Positions 8,761-18,470 are shown, counted from the stretch's first letter. The stretch is 64,000 nt of DNA from Nonomuraea dietziae (GCF_014195505.1 NZ_JACIBV010000001.1:7874001-7938000), one strand, 5' to 3'. Translations and numbers: made by a program. The notes: generated by a model not told the origin, from the sequence alone.

Positions 8761-8787
8761 GAGAGAGAGTCTGCAAGTTAATGTCAA
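8754..8787. promoter_or_regulatory. MerR-type divergent promoter/operator with 19-bp spacer
   Basis: On the plus strand a perfect -35 TTGACA (8754-8759) is separated by 19 nt from TAATGT (8779-8784); the elongated 19-bp spacer is the hallmark of MerR-controlled promoters. The 7-bp arms TTGACAT (8754-8760) and ATGTCAA (8781-8787) form a perfect dyad, so a TTGACA also exists on the minus strand at the symmetric place, serving the flavoprotein-MFS operon. The MerR ATG (8789) lies within 2-3 nt of the expected transcript start, suggesting a leaderless mRNA. Confidence 0.6.
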
Positions 8788-8788
8788 C

Positions 8789-9232
8789 ATGAAGTCAAGT
8801 GGTTCCATGCGCATCGGGGAGCTGGCCGAGCGGTTCGGTCTCGCGCCGCACGTGCTGCGCCACTGGGAGTCCATGGGCCTGCTCACCCCCGCCACCAGGG
8901 TGAGCGGTCGCCGCCAGTACACCAGCGACCACTTCGTCAGGGTCATGACGATCCTGCGCGCCAAGTCGGCGGGGATGAGCCTGGAGCAGATCAGGGAGGT
9001 CCTCGGCGTCCCCGGGCAGAGAGAGCGCAGGGAGATCCTCCAGCGGCACCACGCCGAGCTGGAGCGGCGGCTGCACGAGATCACGGCGTCCAAGGCGCTG
9101 ATCGAGCACATCATGCAGTGCCAGGCCGACGACTTCACCCAGTGCCCCGGCTACCGGCGGCTGGCCGAGAGCGAGGCCGGTGGCTGGAACCTCCACGAGA
9201 ACGTGTGCGTGGTGGAGGACCGGCCTGTCTGA
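8789..9232 (+). CDS. MerR family transcriptional regulator
   Basis: 147 residues. The N-terminal MerR HTH is MRIGELAERFGLAPHVLRHWE followed by GLLTPATRVSGRRQY. A dimerisation coiled coil runs about residues 85-125, and the C-terminal tail has several cysteines (QCQADDFTQCPGYRRL and NVCVV) that could sense thiol or metal stress; I infer this from their spacing only. Start at 8789, or alternatively ATG 8807 immediately before RIGELAERFG; neither has a strong Shine-Dalgarno. It is divergent from the TrxR-like/MFS operon, which it very probably controls through the 19-bp-spacer promoter at 8754-8787. Confidence 0.92.
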   Translation: MKSSGSMRIGELAERFGLAPHVLRHWESMGLLTPATRVSGRRQYTSDHFVRVMTILRAKSAGMSLEQIREVLGVPGQRERREILQRHHAELERRLHEITASKALIEHIMQCQADDFTQCPGYRRLAESEAGGWNLHENVCVVEDRPV

Positions 9233-9256
9233 CGGGAATCGCCGCGACCCGATGGC

Positions 9257-9766
9257 ATGATCCTTGAGGTGGCACAGCGGCGGAAGTTCATGGTCGTGCT
9301 GGAGCACGCGGCGCTCGTGACCGGGTTGATCGTGCTCTACTACCTGATCCCGATCGGCGACGGGTCCGACCTTCCGAGGGTCGGCCTGGGAGTGGCTCTC
9401 TTCCTCCTGGGCGTGGCCGTCCTGGTCTGGGTGTTCGCCCGCCACACCCTCGCCGTGGCGCGCAGGGACAGGCAGGCTCGGCTGGGGGTGCTGCTGTACC
9501 TGCTGTACACCGCGACCTCCTTCTTCGCCCTGAGCTACTACGCGGTCGCCGGGATCGACGGCGACCAGTTCGCGGACCTGCACACCCGCACCGACGCGCT
9601 GTACTTCACGGTCGCGACCATCGCCACGGTCGGATTCGGAGACGTGCACGCCGTCGGCCAGCTGGCCCGCGCCCTCGTCACCGTGCAGATGGTCTTCGAC
9701 CTCGTCATCATCGCGGCGCTGGTGGGCGCCTACCGGCTGACATTCGCCCACAGGAGCGAGCGCTGA
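9257..9766 (+). CDS. Two-TM potassium channel family protein
   Basis: 169 residues. Two N-terminal hydrophobic segments (about residues 12-32 and 42-62) precede a KcsA-like pore module: transmembrane helix LLYLLYTATSFFALSYYAV, pore helix/selectivity filter ATIATVGFGDV (about residues 124-134) and inner helix LVTVQMVFDLVIIAALVGAY. The filter TVGFGD is the permissive K+ signature (TVGYGD with Y to F, which is common). No RCK or cyclic-nucleotide domain is present, so gating is unclear. It is a monocistronic-looking gene between MerR and the AfsR-type regulator. Confidence 0.88.
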   Translation: MILEVAQRRKFMVVLEHAALVTGLIVLYYLIPIGDGSDLPRVGLGVALFLLGVAVLVWVFARHTLAVARRDRQARLGVLLYLLYTATSFFALSYYAVAGIDGDQFADLHTRTDALYFTVATIATVGFGDVHAVGQLARALVTVQMVFDLVIIAALVGAYRLTFAHRSER

Positions 9767-9800
9767 AGGCCCACCACCACGCGGTGTGTACGGTTCTCGC

Positions 9801-12800
9801 ATGCGGTTCGGGGTGCTCGGTCCACTGACGGTGTGGGACGCCGAGGGGAATGCGGTCAGGATCTCCGAGGCGAAGGTCAGGGCGCTCCTCGCCGACCTGC
9901 TGGTGCACGAGGGACGGCCGGTCTCCGCCGACCGGCTCATCGACGACCTGTGGGGCCAGGAGCCGCCGGGCAACCCCGCCAACGCCCTCCAGGCCAAGGT
10001 CTCCCAGCTGCGCAGGGCTCTCGGCCGCGACAGGGTGGTCTACCAGGCGCCCGGCTACCGGCTCCGCCTCGACGAGCAGGGCGACGAGGTGGACGCGCTC
10101 CTGTTCCAGAGCCTGGCGGGCAGGGCCCGCCTGGCCGGCGACCCCAGGGCGAGGGTCGCGCTGCTCACCGAGGCGCTCGAGCTGTGGCGCGGGCCGGCGT
10201 TCGCCGAGTTCGCCGACGAGGAGTTCGTGCGGACGGCCGCGCAGCGCCTGGCCGACCAGCGCCTGGCCGTCCTGGAGGAGCAGGCCGAGGCCAGGCTGGA
10301 GTCGGGTGACCGTACCCTGCTCGTGGGGGAGCTCGCGGACCTGGTGGCGCGCCATCCGCTGAGGGAGCGGCTGCGCGCCGTCCAGATCCGCGCCCTCTAC
10401 CTGGCGGGTCGCCAGAGCGAGGCGCTGGCCTCGTACGCGGAGCTGCGGGAGCGCCTGGCCGAGGAGCTGGGCCTCGATCCGAGTCCTGAGCTGGCCGAGC
10501 TCCACCAGGCGATCCTGCGCCAGGACGTGACACCGCCCGCGTTCACCGGAGGGCAGGCGGACGCCGGCCCGTCGCAGCGGCCCCGGTCGAATCTCCCCGC
10601 CGCGCTCACCGCGCTGGTCGGCCGCGACCGGTCCATGGACGAGATCGGCCGGCTCCTCGGCACCGCGCGCCTGGTCACCCTCACAGGCTCGGGCGGGGTC
10701 GGCAAGACACGGCTCGCCGTGGAGAGCGCCGCCAGGCTCGCGGCCCACGTGCCCGACGGGGTGTGGCTGGTCGAACTGGCGGGGCAGGGCGGCGACCTGG
10801 CGGACCTGGCGCAGCTGGTCGCCGCCGTGCTCGGTGTCAGGGACGACGTGCCCTCGGGCCCGCAGCGGCTCGGCGTCGCTCCCGCGCCCGCAGAACGGCT
10901 CGCCGCCGCCCTGCGCGACCGCAGCGTCCTGCTCGTCCTCGACAACTGCGAACACGTCGTCGAAGCCGCCGCCGAACTCGCGCGGCTGCTGTTGCGCGCC
11001 GCGCCGGGACTGCGTGTCCTTGCTACCAGCCAGGAGCCGCTGGGCCTGGCGGGCGAGGCGGTCTTCCTGGTGGAGCCGCTCGAGGCGGCCGACGCCGTAC
11101 GGCTGTTCGCCCAGCGCGCCGCCGCGGCGGCCCCGGGCTTCTCGCTCGACGGCGCCACCCGCGAGACCCTGGAGGCGGTGGCGGAGATCTGCCGCCGCCT
11201 CGACGGCATTCCGCTCGCCCTCGAACTGGCGGCGACCAGGGTGCGCGCGCTGGGGGTGCGGGAGCTGGCGGCCCGCCTCGACGACCGGTTCAGGCTGCTG
11301 ACCTCGGGACAGCGCGGAGCGCCCGCGCGGCAGCAGACGTTGCGCGCGATGATCGACTGGAGCTGGGAGCTGCTCGGCGAGCGGGAACGCGTCGTGCTGC
11401 GCCGTCTGGCCGTGCACAGCGACGGCTGCGCCCTGGACGCCGCGGAGGCGGTGTGCGCGGGTGACGGCGTGTTCCCCGAGGAGGTGCTCGACCTGGTCAC
11501 CCGCCTGGTCGACCGCTCCCTCGTCGTCGTGGTCGACGGGCCCGCAGGTCCCCGCTACCGGCTGCTGGAGTCCGTGGCGGCGTACGCGATGGAGCGCCTG
11601 CGCGAGGCGGAGGACGTCGCCGAGGTCAGGGAGCGGCACCTACGCCACTACCTGGATCTCGCGGAGCGGGCGGATCCCCACCTTCGCGGCGCCCCGCAAC
11701 GGGAGTGGCTCGGCAGGCTCGACGCCGAGGCCGCCAACCTGCGCTCGGCGCTCGACGAGGCGACCCGGCGCGCAGCCGAAGCGGGGACGCCCGCGCCCGA
11801 GGCGGTACGGCTGGCCACCGCTCTCGCCTGGTGGTGGCTGCTGCGCGGACGGCTGAACGAGGCGGGTCGCGCCCTGTCCGGCGTGCTCGCCGTCGCTCCG
11901 GGCGCCGCCGAGCTCCACGTGCTCCGCGACGCCTTCGCCCTGCTGACAGGCGACAGGTCCAGCACGGGGGAGTGCCCTGAAGCGGCGATCGAGGACCCAG
12001 GGCGGCGCGGCCTGGCCGTGTGGATCTACGCGTACGGTCTGTTCAACGCCGGTGATCTCGCCGCCGCCGAGGAGGCCAACGCCCGCGCCCTCGACCTCTT
12101 CGCCGTCGCGGGCGACCGGTGGGGCAGCGCCGCCGCTCTGGGGCTGCGCGCCATGCAGGCGCTGATGCGCGGCGACCTCGACGGCATCGCCGGCGACGGC
12201 GTGCGCAGTGCGCGGCTCTTCCGAGAGCTCGGCGACCGCTGGGGAGAGCTGCAGACCGTCTCGCCGCTCGCCGCGCTCGCCGAGATCAAGGGCGACTACG
12301 AGGAGGCCGCGCGCCTGCAGAGAGAGGGGCTGCGCATCGCGCAGGAGCTGGGCCTCGAGACGGAGGTGTCGGCGCGCTACTCGGGGCTCGGCAGGCTCGC
12401 GCTGCTCGCCCACGAGTGGGACAGGGCCCGTGAGCTGCATGAGCGGGCGCGGCGGCTGGCCGTCGAGCAGGGCTACAAGTACGGCGAGGTCCACTCGGAG
12501 ATGGGGCTCGCGCTGGGGGCGCGCCGCTCGGGCGACCTCGACGAGGCCGAGGCGCGGCTGCTGCGCCTGCGCGACGCGGCGGTGTCCTCGCGTGTGGGCG
12601 AGCATCTGCTGCTCGCGGAGCTCGGCTTCGTCGCCGAACAGCGGGGAGACAGGGCGGGGGCGACGGCCCACCATCTCCTCGGGCTGCGGATCGCCCGTTC
12701 CATCGAGGAGCCGCGCGCCATGGCCCTCTCTCTCGAGGGCCTGGCGGGGGCGGCGGCGCTCGCGGGGGACGCCGACGGCGGCGGGTGCGCGGCCCTGCTG

Positions 12801-13019
12801 CTCGGCGCGGCGCAGGCCGCGCGCCTGAGCGTGGACGCCCCGCTGCCGCGCGCCGAGCGCGGCGACGTCGACAGGATCACGGCGGCGGCGAAGGCCGCCC
12901 TGGGACAGGCGGCCTTCGCCGAGGCCTTCCGGCGGGGCGCGACCCTGTCACCCGAGGAGGCCGCGCTCATCGCCACGAAGGTGCTGCCGCCCACGCCCTC
13001 CTCGGCGGAGGACGTCTGA
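9801..13019 (+). CDS. AfsR/SARP-type transcriptional regulator with NB-ARC and TPR domains
   Basis: About 1072 residues. The OmpR-type DNA-binding domain (residues 1-95, MRFGVLGPLTVWDAEG start) is followed by the bacterial transcriptional activation domain (about 100-245, ending LGLDPSPELAELHQAIL). An NB-ARC ATPase has P-loop TGSGGVGKTRLA (near residue 297), Walker B VLLVLDNCEHV and GLPLAL-like GIPLALELAATRV. A C-terminal helical TPR region follows (about 620-1060). This is the full-length AfsR architecture. ATG 9801 is taken rather than the upstream in-frame 9786, because family homology starts at MRFGVLG. It may influence the biosynthetic cluster 8.5 kb downstream, but nothing in sequence proves that. 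Confidence 0.93.
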   Translation: MRFGVLGPLTVWDAEGNAVRISEAKVRALLADLLVHEGRPVSADRLIDDLWGQEPPGNPANALQAKVSQLRRALGRDRVVYQAPGYRLRLDEQGDEVDALLFQSLAGRARLAGDPRARVALLTEALELWRGPAFAEFADEEFVRTAAQRLADQRLAVLEEQAEARLESGDRTLLVGELADLVARHPLRERLRAVQIRALYLAGRQSEALASYAELRERLAEELGLDPSPELAELHQAILRQDVTPPAFTGGQADAGPSQRPRSNLPAALTALVGRDRSMDEIGRLLGTARLVTLTGSGGVGKTRLAVESAARLAAHVPDGVWLVELAGQGGDLADLAQLVAAVLGVRDDVPSGPQRLGVAPAPAERLAAALRDRSVLLVLDNCEHVVEAAAELARLLLRAAPGLRVLATSQEPLGLAGEAVFLVEPLEAADAVRLFAQRAAAAAPGFSLDGATRETLEAVAEICRRLDGIPLALELAATRVRALGVRELAARLDDRFRLLTSGQRGAPARQQTLRAMIDWSWELLGERERVVLRRLAVHSDGCALDAAEAVCAGDGVFPEEVLDLVTRLVDRSLVVVVDGPAGPRYRLLESVAAYAMERLREAEDVAEVRERHLRHYLDLAERADPHLRGAPQREWLGRLDAEAANLRSALDEATRRAAEAGTPAPEAVRLATALAWWWLLRGRLNEAGRALSGVLAVAPGAAELHVLRDAFALLTGDRSSTGECPEAAIEDPGRRGLAVWIYAYGLFNAGDLAAAEEANARALDLFAVAGDRWGSAAALGLRAMQALMRGDLDGIAGDGVRSARLFRELGDRWGELQTVSPLAALAEIKGDYEEAARLQREGLRIAQELGLETEVSARYSGLGRLALLAHEWDRARELHERARRLAVEQGYKYGEVHSEMGLALGARRSGDLDEAEARLLRLRDAAVSSRVGEHLLLAELGFVAEQRGDRAGATAHHLLGLRIARSIEEPRAMALSLEGLAGAAALAGDADGGGCAALLLGAAQAARLSVDAPLPRAERGDVDRITAAAKAALGQAAFAEAFRRGATLSPEEAALIATKVLPPTPSSAEDV

Positions 13020-13032
13020 CGGGCGCGACCGG

Positions 13033-14196
13033 TCACGCGGCGGCCGGGCTGAGCGTCTCGGCCCTGCGGACGGCGTCCAGCGTGGGGTAGTCGGTGTATC
13101 CGCTCTCCCCGCCGACGTACATCAGGCCCGTGTCACGCACCGGGTTGAGCGGCGCGCCCGTCCGCAGCCGCTCGACCAGGTCGGGGTTTGCCAGGAACGC
13201 GCGGCCGAGCGAGATCAGGTCGGCTCCCGCGGCCAGGAGCCGCTCGCCCTCCCTCCTGCCGCCGTCGGCGGGCAGGGGTCCCGGCCACGGCAGCATCGGG
13301 TTGGCGATCAGCGTGCCCTGCCAGCGCCTGCGCAGGTCGTGGAAGAGCGGCTGGCCGGGGTCGGCGAAGACGACATGCAGGTAGGCCATGCCGACGTCCG
13401 CCAGCGCGTCGAGCAGCGCCGGATAGATGGCGCCGGTGTCGCCCTCCTCGATGCCGTTGACGGTGAGCCCTGGGGCGATGCGCAGTCCGACCCGCTCGGG
13501 GCCGACCGCGTCGGCGACGGCCTTGACCACCTCCACCGCGAACCGGATGCGGCCCGCCACCGAGCCGCCGTAGGCGTCGGTGCGGTGGTTGGTGCCCCCC
13601 GCGAGGAACTGGTGGATGAGGTAGCCGTTGGCGCCGTGCACCTCCACCCCGGCGAAGCCCGCGTCGACGGCGTTGCGGGCGGCGGCGGCGAAGTCGGCCA
13701 CGGTGGCGTGGATCTCGTCGATGGTCATCTCCCTCGGCACGACGGCCGGCTGGTGCCCGCTCGGGGTGAAGATCGTGTCGGGGAGCGGGACCGGTGAGGG
13801 CGCGACCGGCACCAGTCCGCTGTTGTCGGGGTGGCCCACCCGCCCGCCGTGCTGCAGCTGCAGGAACATCCGGCCACCGGCGGCGCGCACCGCGTCGGTC
13901 ACCTGCCGCCACCCGGCCACGTGCGCCCGGTCGTGGATCGCGGTGATGTTGGGATAGGTCTGCCCCACGGCGTTCGGGGTGGACGCCTCCGCGATGATCA
14001 ACCCGGCCGAGGCCCGCTGGGCGTAGTAGGTGGCCATGATCGGCTGCGGGACGCCGTCGGCTGCGGCGCGGTTGCGGGTCATCGGCGCCATCACCAGGCG
14101 GTTGGGAAGGCGGAGGTCGCCGAGGCTCGCGGGTTCGAACAGGCGGGACGTCACCGGTGCGTTCGCGGTGGTGGCCTCGTCGGCGTACGTCGTCAT
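13033..14196 (-). CDS. Alkene reductase, old yellow enzyme family
   Basis: 387 residues, FMN-dependent NADH:flavin oxidoreductase fold. It contains LFEPASLGDLRLPNRLVMAPMTRNRA at the N-terminus (FMN site), the HGGRVGHP loop, substrate-binding HGANGYLIHQFL (HGAN with the catalytic-site His-Asn pair), and the terminal phosphate-binding region DLISLGRAFLANPDLVERL. The ATG at 14196 has a GGGAG Shine-Dalgarno about 7 nt upstream. It reduces activated C=C bonds; the physiological substrate is unknown. It sits convergent with the AfsR gene and downstream of the P450 on the same strand, 145 bp apart. Confidence 0.94.
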   Translation of the reverse strand: MTTYADEATTANAPVTSRLFEPASLGDLRLPNRLVMAPMTRNRAAADGVPQPIMATYYAQRASAGLIIAEASTPNAVGQTYPNITAIHDRAHVAGWRQVTDAVRAAGGRMFLQLQHGGRVGHPDNSGLVPVAPSPVPLPDTIFTPSGHQPAVVPREMTIDEIHATVADFAAAARNAVDAGFAGVEVHGANGYLIHQFLAGGTNHRTDAYGGSVAGRIRFAVEVVKAVADAVGPERVGLRIAPGLTVNGIEEGDTGAIYPALLDALADVGMAYLHVVFADPGQPLFHDLRRRWQGTLIANPMLPWPGPLPADGGRREGERLLAAGADLISLGRAFLANPDLVERLRTGAPLNPVRDTGLMYVGGESGYTDYPTLDAVRRAETLSPAAA

Positions 14197-14341
14197 GATC
14201 TGCTCCCTGCTGCGTGGTTTCGCTGACAGGGACGACTGTGCTCTCAGGCGCTTCGGAGGCGCTGACGGTCGGCTGACGCGCGGCACGAGGCGGGCGTCAG
14301 CCCCTTGCGCCCCGGGGCTGACACGCGTCACGTAGCGGGCG

Positions 14342-15530
14342 TCAGCCCTTGCGCACCGGCAGGCGAGCAGGGCGGATGATGATGCTGCCCGACGTCCACC
14401 GCACGTCCTCGGCCGCTCCCGCGAGCGTGAGACCGGGCAGCCGCCGGACGAGGACGCAGAGGATCTCCTGCAGCTCCATGCGCGCCAGGTTCGCGCCCAG
14501 GCAGTAGTGCGGGCCACGGCCGAAGGCGAGGTGCTGGGCCGTCTCGCGTCGCAGGTCCATGGTGTGCGGGTCGGGGAAGACCGAGGGGTCGAAGTTGGCT
14601 CCCGCGAAGGAGGCGATCACTCCCTCGCCCTTTCCGCACCGTGCCCGAAGGCAGCTCGACGTCCTCGGTGGCCACCCTGAGCAGCGGGCTGTCGCCGGGC
14701 TGCTCCATCCTGAGCAGCTCCTCCACCGCGCCGGGCACCAGCTCGGGCCGGGCGGCCAGGCGGGCGTAGCCGTCGCGGGGGTCGAGCAGCCTGAGCACCG
14801 CCCTCCCCAGCACCGATCCGGTCGTCTCGTGCCCCGCGAGGAACAGTCCCAGCGCGTTGCGCACGAGCTCGTCCTCGTTCAGCCGGTCCTCACCGTCGCG
14901 GGCGTGGATCATCGCGGCCAGCAGGCCGTCCCCCGGATCCTCCCGATGCTCGGCGATCACCTCGGCCATGTAGGCGTAGAACTCCATGGCCGCGGTGAGC
15001 TTGTCCTCCTCCGACAGGCTGGAGGTGGACAGCATCGCGTCCGACCAGGCCCGAACCCGTACGGAGTCGATTCCCGGCACGCCCATGACGTCGCAGATGA
15101 CCTGGATGGGCAGGGGGAAGGCGAAGTCGTGCAGGAACTCGAACTCCTCCCCAAGCCCCTCGATGAGCTCGGCGGTGAGCTCGCGCAGCCTGGGCCGCCA
15201 GCCGTTGACCACACGCGGCGTGAACACCCCCGACAGCAGCCTGCGCAGCCGGGTGTGATCGGGCGGGTCCATGCTGGTGAGGGTCCCGGGGGAGTCGGCG
15301 ATGGTGAACCCGGGAAACATCCGGGGCGCGCCAGGGCGGCTGAGGTCGCGGCTGAACCGCGGGTCGCTCAACACGGCCACGGCGTCCTCGTGGGTCGTGG
15401 TGAGGTACGCCGTGTCCCCGCTGGGCAGCAGCACCTTGCCGAGGGGCTCCTTGGCCCGCCGCTCGGCGTACGTCTGCGCAGGGACTCCCCGTGGACCGGG
15501 TACGAACGGGTAGCGCTCAAAGTCGGCCAT
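14342..15530 (-). pseudogene. Cytochrome P450, interrupted by a +1 frameshift
   Basis: The N-terminal part (MADFERYPFVPGP start; I-helix AGHETTG; K-helix EELLR) is in one frame. The C-terminal part with the haem loop FGRGPHYCLGANLAR is in another. The shift occurs near 14628-14630: deleting one base of that 3-base C run (G on the coding strand) restores VRKGEGVIASFAG and a 395-residue P450 of ordinary length. All hallmark residues are intact, so this looks like a recent mutation or sequence error rather than an old pseudogene. Without correction the protein lacks the haem cysteine. The start is ATG 15530 or 15548. Bacterial class I P450; substrate unknown, redox partners not adjacent. Confidence 0.85.
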
Positions 15531-15580
15531 GAACCGGACGCTATCCACTGATCCACCGACGTGACAGGCCTGAGGCGCGG

Positions 15581-16549
15581 CTAGATCTCCCTGAGCGCGG
15601 GAAGCAGCGAGCCCTTCGCCCAGTCGAAGAACGGCTGCTGCTGGTCGGCTCCGATCTGCACCAGCGCCACATGCGTGTACCCGGCGTCGGCGAACTTCCG
15701 CACCGCCTGGACGACGGCGTCCACGTCGTCACCGCAGGGCACGCTCTCGGCCACGTCCTCGGGCCGTACCGTGCTCGCCGCGGCCGCGAAGTTCACCGGG
15801 CCCGGCAGCTCCGCCATGACCTTCCACCCGCCCACGCCCGACCAGCGCCACAGCCGGTGGGCGCGCTCCTTGGCGGCCTCGGCGTCGGTGTCGTAGGCGA
15901 TGGGCAGCTGGCCGTAGACCGGCTTGCCCGTACCGCCCGCGGCGTTGAACTGCTGGACCACCTCGGGCATCGGCTCGTTGACCACCAGCAGGTCGCCGAG
16001 TTCGGCGGCGATCGCGGCCGAGCGCCCGCCGGAGGCCGCGATGCCGATCGGGACCTGCTCGTCGGGCCGGTCGTAGAGCTTGGCGGAGTCGACGTTGAAG
16101 TACTCGCCGTGGTAGGTGACGTAGTCCCCGCCGAACAGCTCCTTGATGATCTCGATCGCCTCGCGGAACATCTCGTGCCGCGTGTCGGCGGGCGGCCAGC
16201 CCTCACCGATCACGTGCTCGTTCAGGTTCTCACCCGCGCCCAGGCCGAGCGTGAAGCGGCCGCCGCTCAGCGCCCCCATCGTGGCGGCCTTCTGCGCGAC
16301 CACGGCAGGGTGGTAACGCATGATCGGGCAGGTGACGTACGTCATGAGCGGGATCCGCTGCGTCGCGTGCGCGACCGCGCCGAGCACCGACCACGCGTAG
16401 GGCGAGTGCCCCATCTCCTCGATCCAGGGGAAGTAGTGGTCGGAGATCACCGCGAAGTCGAAGCCGAGTTGCTCGGCGGTGACGGCGTAGTCCACGAGCT
16501 GCCGGGGGGGAGTCTGCTCGGACATCAGGGTGTATCCAATGTGCACCAT
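15581..16549 (-). CDS. F420-dependent LLM-class oxidoreductase (G6PDH-like subgroup)
   Basis: 322 residues, luciferase-like TIM barrel. It starts MVHIGYTLMSEQTPP and contains SDHYFPWIEEMGHSPYAW, with the His equivalent to the catalytic histidine of F420-dependent glucose-6-phosphate dehydrogenase, and the GRFTLGLGAGENLNEHV segment that binds the F420 phosphate region. The subgroup corresponds to the TIGR03557-like family; members are usually not true G6PDHs, so the substrate is open. Start 16549 is favoured over 16603 because homology begins there. It lies 50 bp upstream of the P450 on the same strand, so co-transcription is possible. Confidence 0.88.
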   Translation of the reverse strand: MVHIGYTLMSEQTPPRQLVDYAVTAEQLGFDFAVISDHYFPWIEEMGHSPYAWSVLGAVAHATQRIPLMTYVTCPIMRYHPAVVAQKAATMGALSGGRFTLGLGAGENLNEHVIGEGWPPADTRHEMFREAIEIIKELFGGDYVTYHGEYFNVDSAKLYDRPDEQVPIGIAASGGRSAAIAAELGDLLVVNEPMPEVVQQFNAAGGTGKPVYGQLPIAYDTDAEAAKERAHRLWRWSGVGGWKVMAELPGPVNFAAAASTVRPEDVAESVPCGDDVDAVVQAVRKFADAGYTHVALVQIGADQQQPFFDWAKGSLLPALREI

Positions 16550-16657
16550 GAAGTCGTGGTTTCCTGGCTTCGGCAAGGATAAGTACCGAACACCGAAGAT
16601 CAATGATGATCGGCGCAGGCCGTGTGCTCTCCGCTCGGTGTGATGCAGGGTGGGGAC

Positions 16658-17746
16658 ATGTCGGTCGCGGACTTTCGCAGGTGGGTGAGCCGTCCATGGG
16701 CGGGGGACGCCGCGCTCGCCGTGGTGGTGCTGGCGGCGGAGCTCGGCTCGGCCTCATGGGGTCTCAGCGTCAGGGTCGTGCTGATCGCGGTGGGCGGGGC
16801 GGGGCTGATGCTCCTGCGGCGCCGCTACCCGGTCGTCGTGGCCGTGCTGGTCGGCGTGCTCTATGTGGTGGGCGCCCAGCCGCCCCTGTACGACGCGCCG
16901 GTCAGCGCCATGATGATCGCGCTCTACAGCGCGGGCCGCCACACCCCGGCGCTCACCTCGGTCGCCGTGGCGGCGGCGGCCGTGACTATCAGCCTGGCGC
17001 TCAACGGGGTGGTCATGGGGGCGCCTCTGTCGATGACGCTGCCCCTGGCGCTGTCGCCCGCGATGCCCGTGGCGGCCGGGCACCTCGTCCGGCTGCGGAA
17101 GGAGCTGACCGCGCGAAGGGAGCAGCAGGCGGCCGAGCACGCGGTACGCGAGGAGCGCCGGCGCATCGCGCGGGAACTGCACGACGTGATCGCCCACCAC
17201 GTCAGCGTGGTCGGCCTCTACATGGGTGTGGCCAGGAGGACGATCCCGATCGACGGGGAACGCGCCCAGCGGGCCCTGCTCACAGGGGAGGAGACGGCGC
17301 GCAGGGCGATGACCGAGATGCGTCACCTGCTCGACGTGCTGCGCACCGACGGCGAGTCGGTGGAGAACCAGGCGGGCGTCGGGGTGGCGAGGCTGCCGGC
17401 GCTGGTCGAGGAGTCGGGCAACGCGGCGCTGGAGGTCACCGGCGAGGCGGTCGAGCTGCCGACGACCGTGGACCACGCCGTCTACCGGATCGTCCAGGAG
17501 GCGCTCACCAACACGCGCAAGCACGCGGTGGGCGCCAGCTCCCGCGTACGGCTGGCCTACCTGCCCGGCCTGGTCGAAGTGGAGGTCACCGACGACGGCC
17601 AGGCGCGCCAGAGCGGCGGCGTGGGGCTCGGTCTCGCGGGGATGGCCGAACGGGTGTCGCTGTGCGGAGGCCGGCTGCGCGCCGGCCCCTCGCCCGCGGG
17701 AGGCTTCGTGGTGCACGCCCAGATCCCCCTGCAGGAGAAGACGTGA
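16658..17746 (+). CDS. Sensor histidine kinase (NarL/DesK type)
   Basis: About 362 residues. The N-terminal membrane domain has four to five helices (residues 12-150), then a HisKA_3 helix with phospho-acceptor in RIARELHDVIAHHVSVV (His near residue 180) and a HATPase domain with N-box IVQEALTNTRKHAVG and G-box VGLGLAGMAERV. ATG 16658 is favoured by the purine-rich AGGGTGGGG about 4 nt upstream; an in-frame GTG at 16622 is possible. The stop overlaps the GTG of the response regulator by 4 nt (GTGA). The stimulus is unknown. Confidence 0.93.
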   Translation: MSVADFRRWVSRPWAGDAALAVVVLAAELGSASWGLSVRVVLIAVGGAGLMLLRRRYPVVVAVLVGVLYVVGAQPPLYDAPVSAMMIALYSAGRHTPALTSVAVAAAAVTISLALNGVVMGAPLSMTLPLALSPAMPVAAGHLVRLRKELTARREQQAAEHAVREERRRIARELHDVIAHHVSVVGLYMGVARRTIPIDGERAQRALLTGEETARRAMTEMRHLLDVLRTDGESVENQAGVGVARLPALVEESGNAALEVTGEAVELPTTVDHAVYRIVQEALTNTRKHAVGASSRVRLAYLPGLVEVEVTDDGQARQSGGVGLGLAGMAERVSLCGGRLRAGPSPAGGFVVHAQIPLQEKT

Positions 17747-18411
17747 TCAAGGTACTGCTCGTGGACGACCACGCGCTGGTCAGGGCGGGGCTGCGCCTGC
17801 TGCTCGAGACCGAGGACGGACTGACCGCCGTGGGCGAGGCCGTCGACGGGCTCGACGCGGTACGGCAGAGCCACGCCCTGCGCCCCGACGTGGTGCTGAT
17901 GGACCTCCACCTGCCCGGCATGGACGGCGTGGCCGCCACGGAGCGGATCGTCGCCGAGCTGCCCCAGGTCAGGGTGCTGGCGCTGAGCACGTTCGACCTG
18001 GAGGAACACGTGGTGGCGGCGCTGAGGGCCGGCGCGTCGGGCTTCCTGCCCAAGGACGCCTCGCCCGAGGAGCTGATCGAGGGCATCAGGATCGTGCACA
18101 GGGGCGAGGCGACGGTGGCGCCCCGGCTGTTGCTCGGCCTGATCGGCACCTTCGTCCGCCCGACCCGCCCCCGTGCGGTCGAGGTCCCCGCCGAGCTGTC
18201 CGGGCTGAACGAGCGCGAGAGGCAGGTGCTCGAACTCATCGCGCGCGGACTGTCCAACGGGCAGATCGCCGAGGAGGTCGGTCTCTCGGTCTCGACGGTG
18301 AAGAACCGCGTGAGCGACGTCTTCGCCAAGCTCGGAGTCCGTGACAGAGCTCAGGCGGTGATCGCCGCCTACGAGGCCGGCCTGGTCACCCCGGGCGAGC
18401 GGGGCCGCTGA
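17743..18411 (+). CDS. LuxR/NarL-type response regulator
   Basis: 222 residues. The receiver domain (IKVLLVDDHALVRAGLR; phospho-Asp in DVVLMDLHLPGMDG near residue 54; Thr in ALSTFDLEE; Lys in FLPKDASPEE) is followed by a linker and a LuxR HTH (LNERERQVLELIARGLSNGQIAEE, then VSTVKNRVSDVFAKLGV). The start GTG at 17743 overlaps the kinase stop, so the pair is translationally coupled. A strong hairpin at 18471-18510 ends the operon. Confidence 0.94.
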   Translation: MIKVLLVDDHALVRAGLRLLLETEDGLTAVGEAVDGLDAVRQSHALRPDVVLMDLHLPGMDGVAATERIVAELPQVRVLALSTFDLEEHVVAALRAGASGFLPKDASPEELIEGIRIVHRGEATVAPRLLLGLIGTFVRPTRPRAVEVPAELSGLNERERQVLELIARGLSNGQIAEEVGLSVSTVKNRVSDVFAKLGVRDRAQAVIAAYEAGLVTPGERGR

Positions 18412-18470
18412 CCCTCGTCCCCCACACGCCGGTCGCTGTTTCCACCGCCGTGGCGGAGGGGGCGGGAGCG

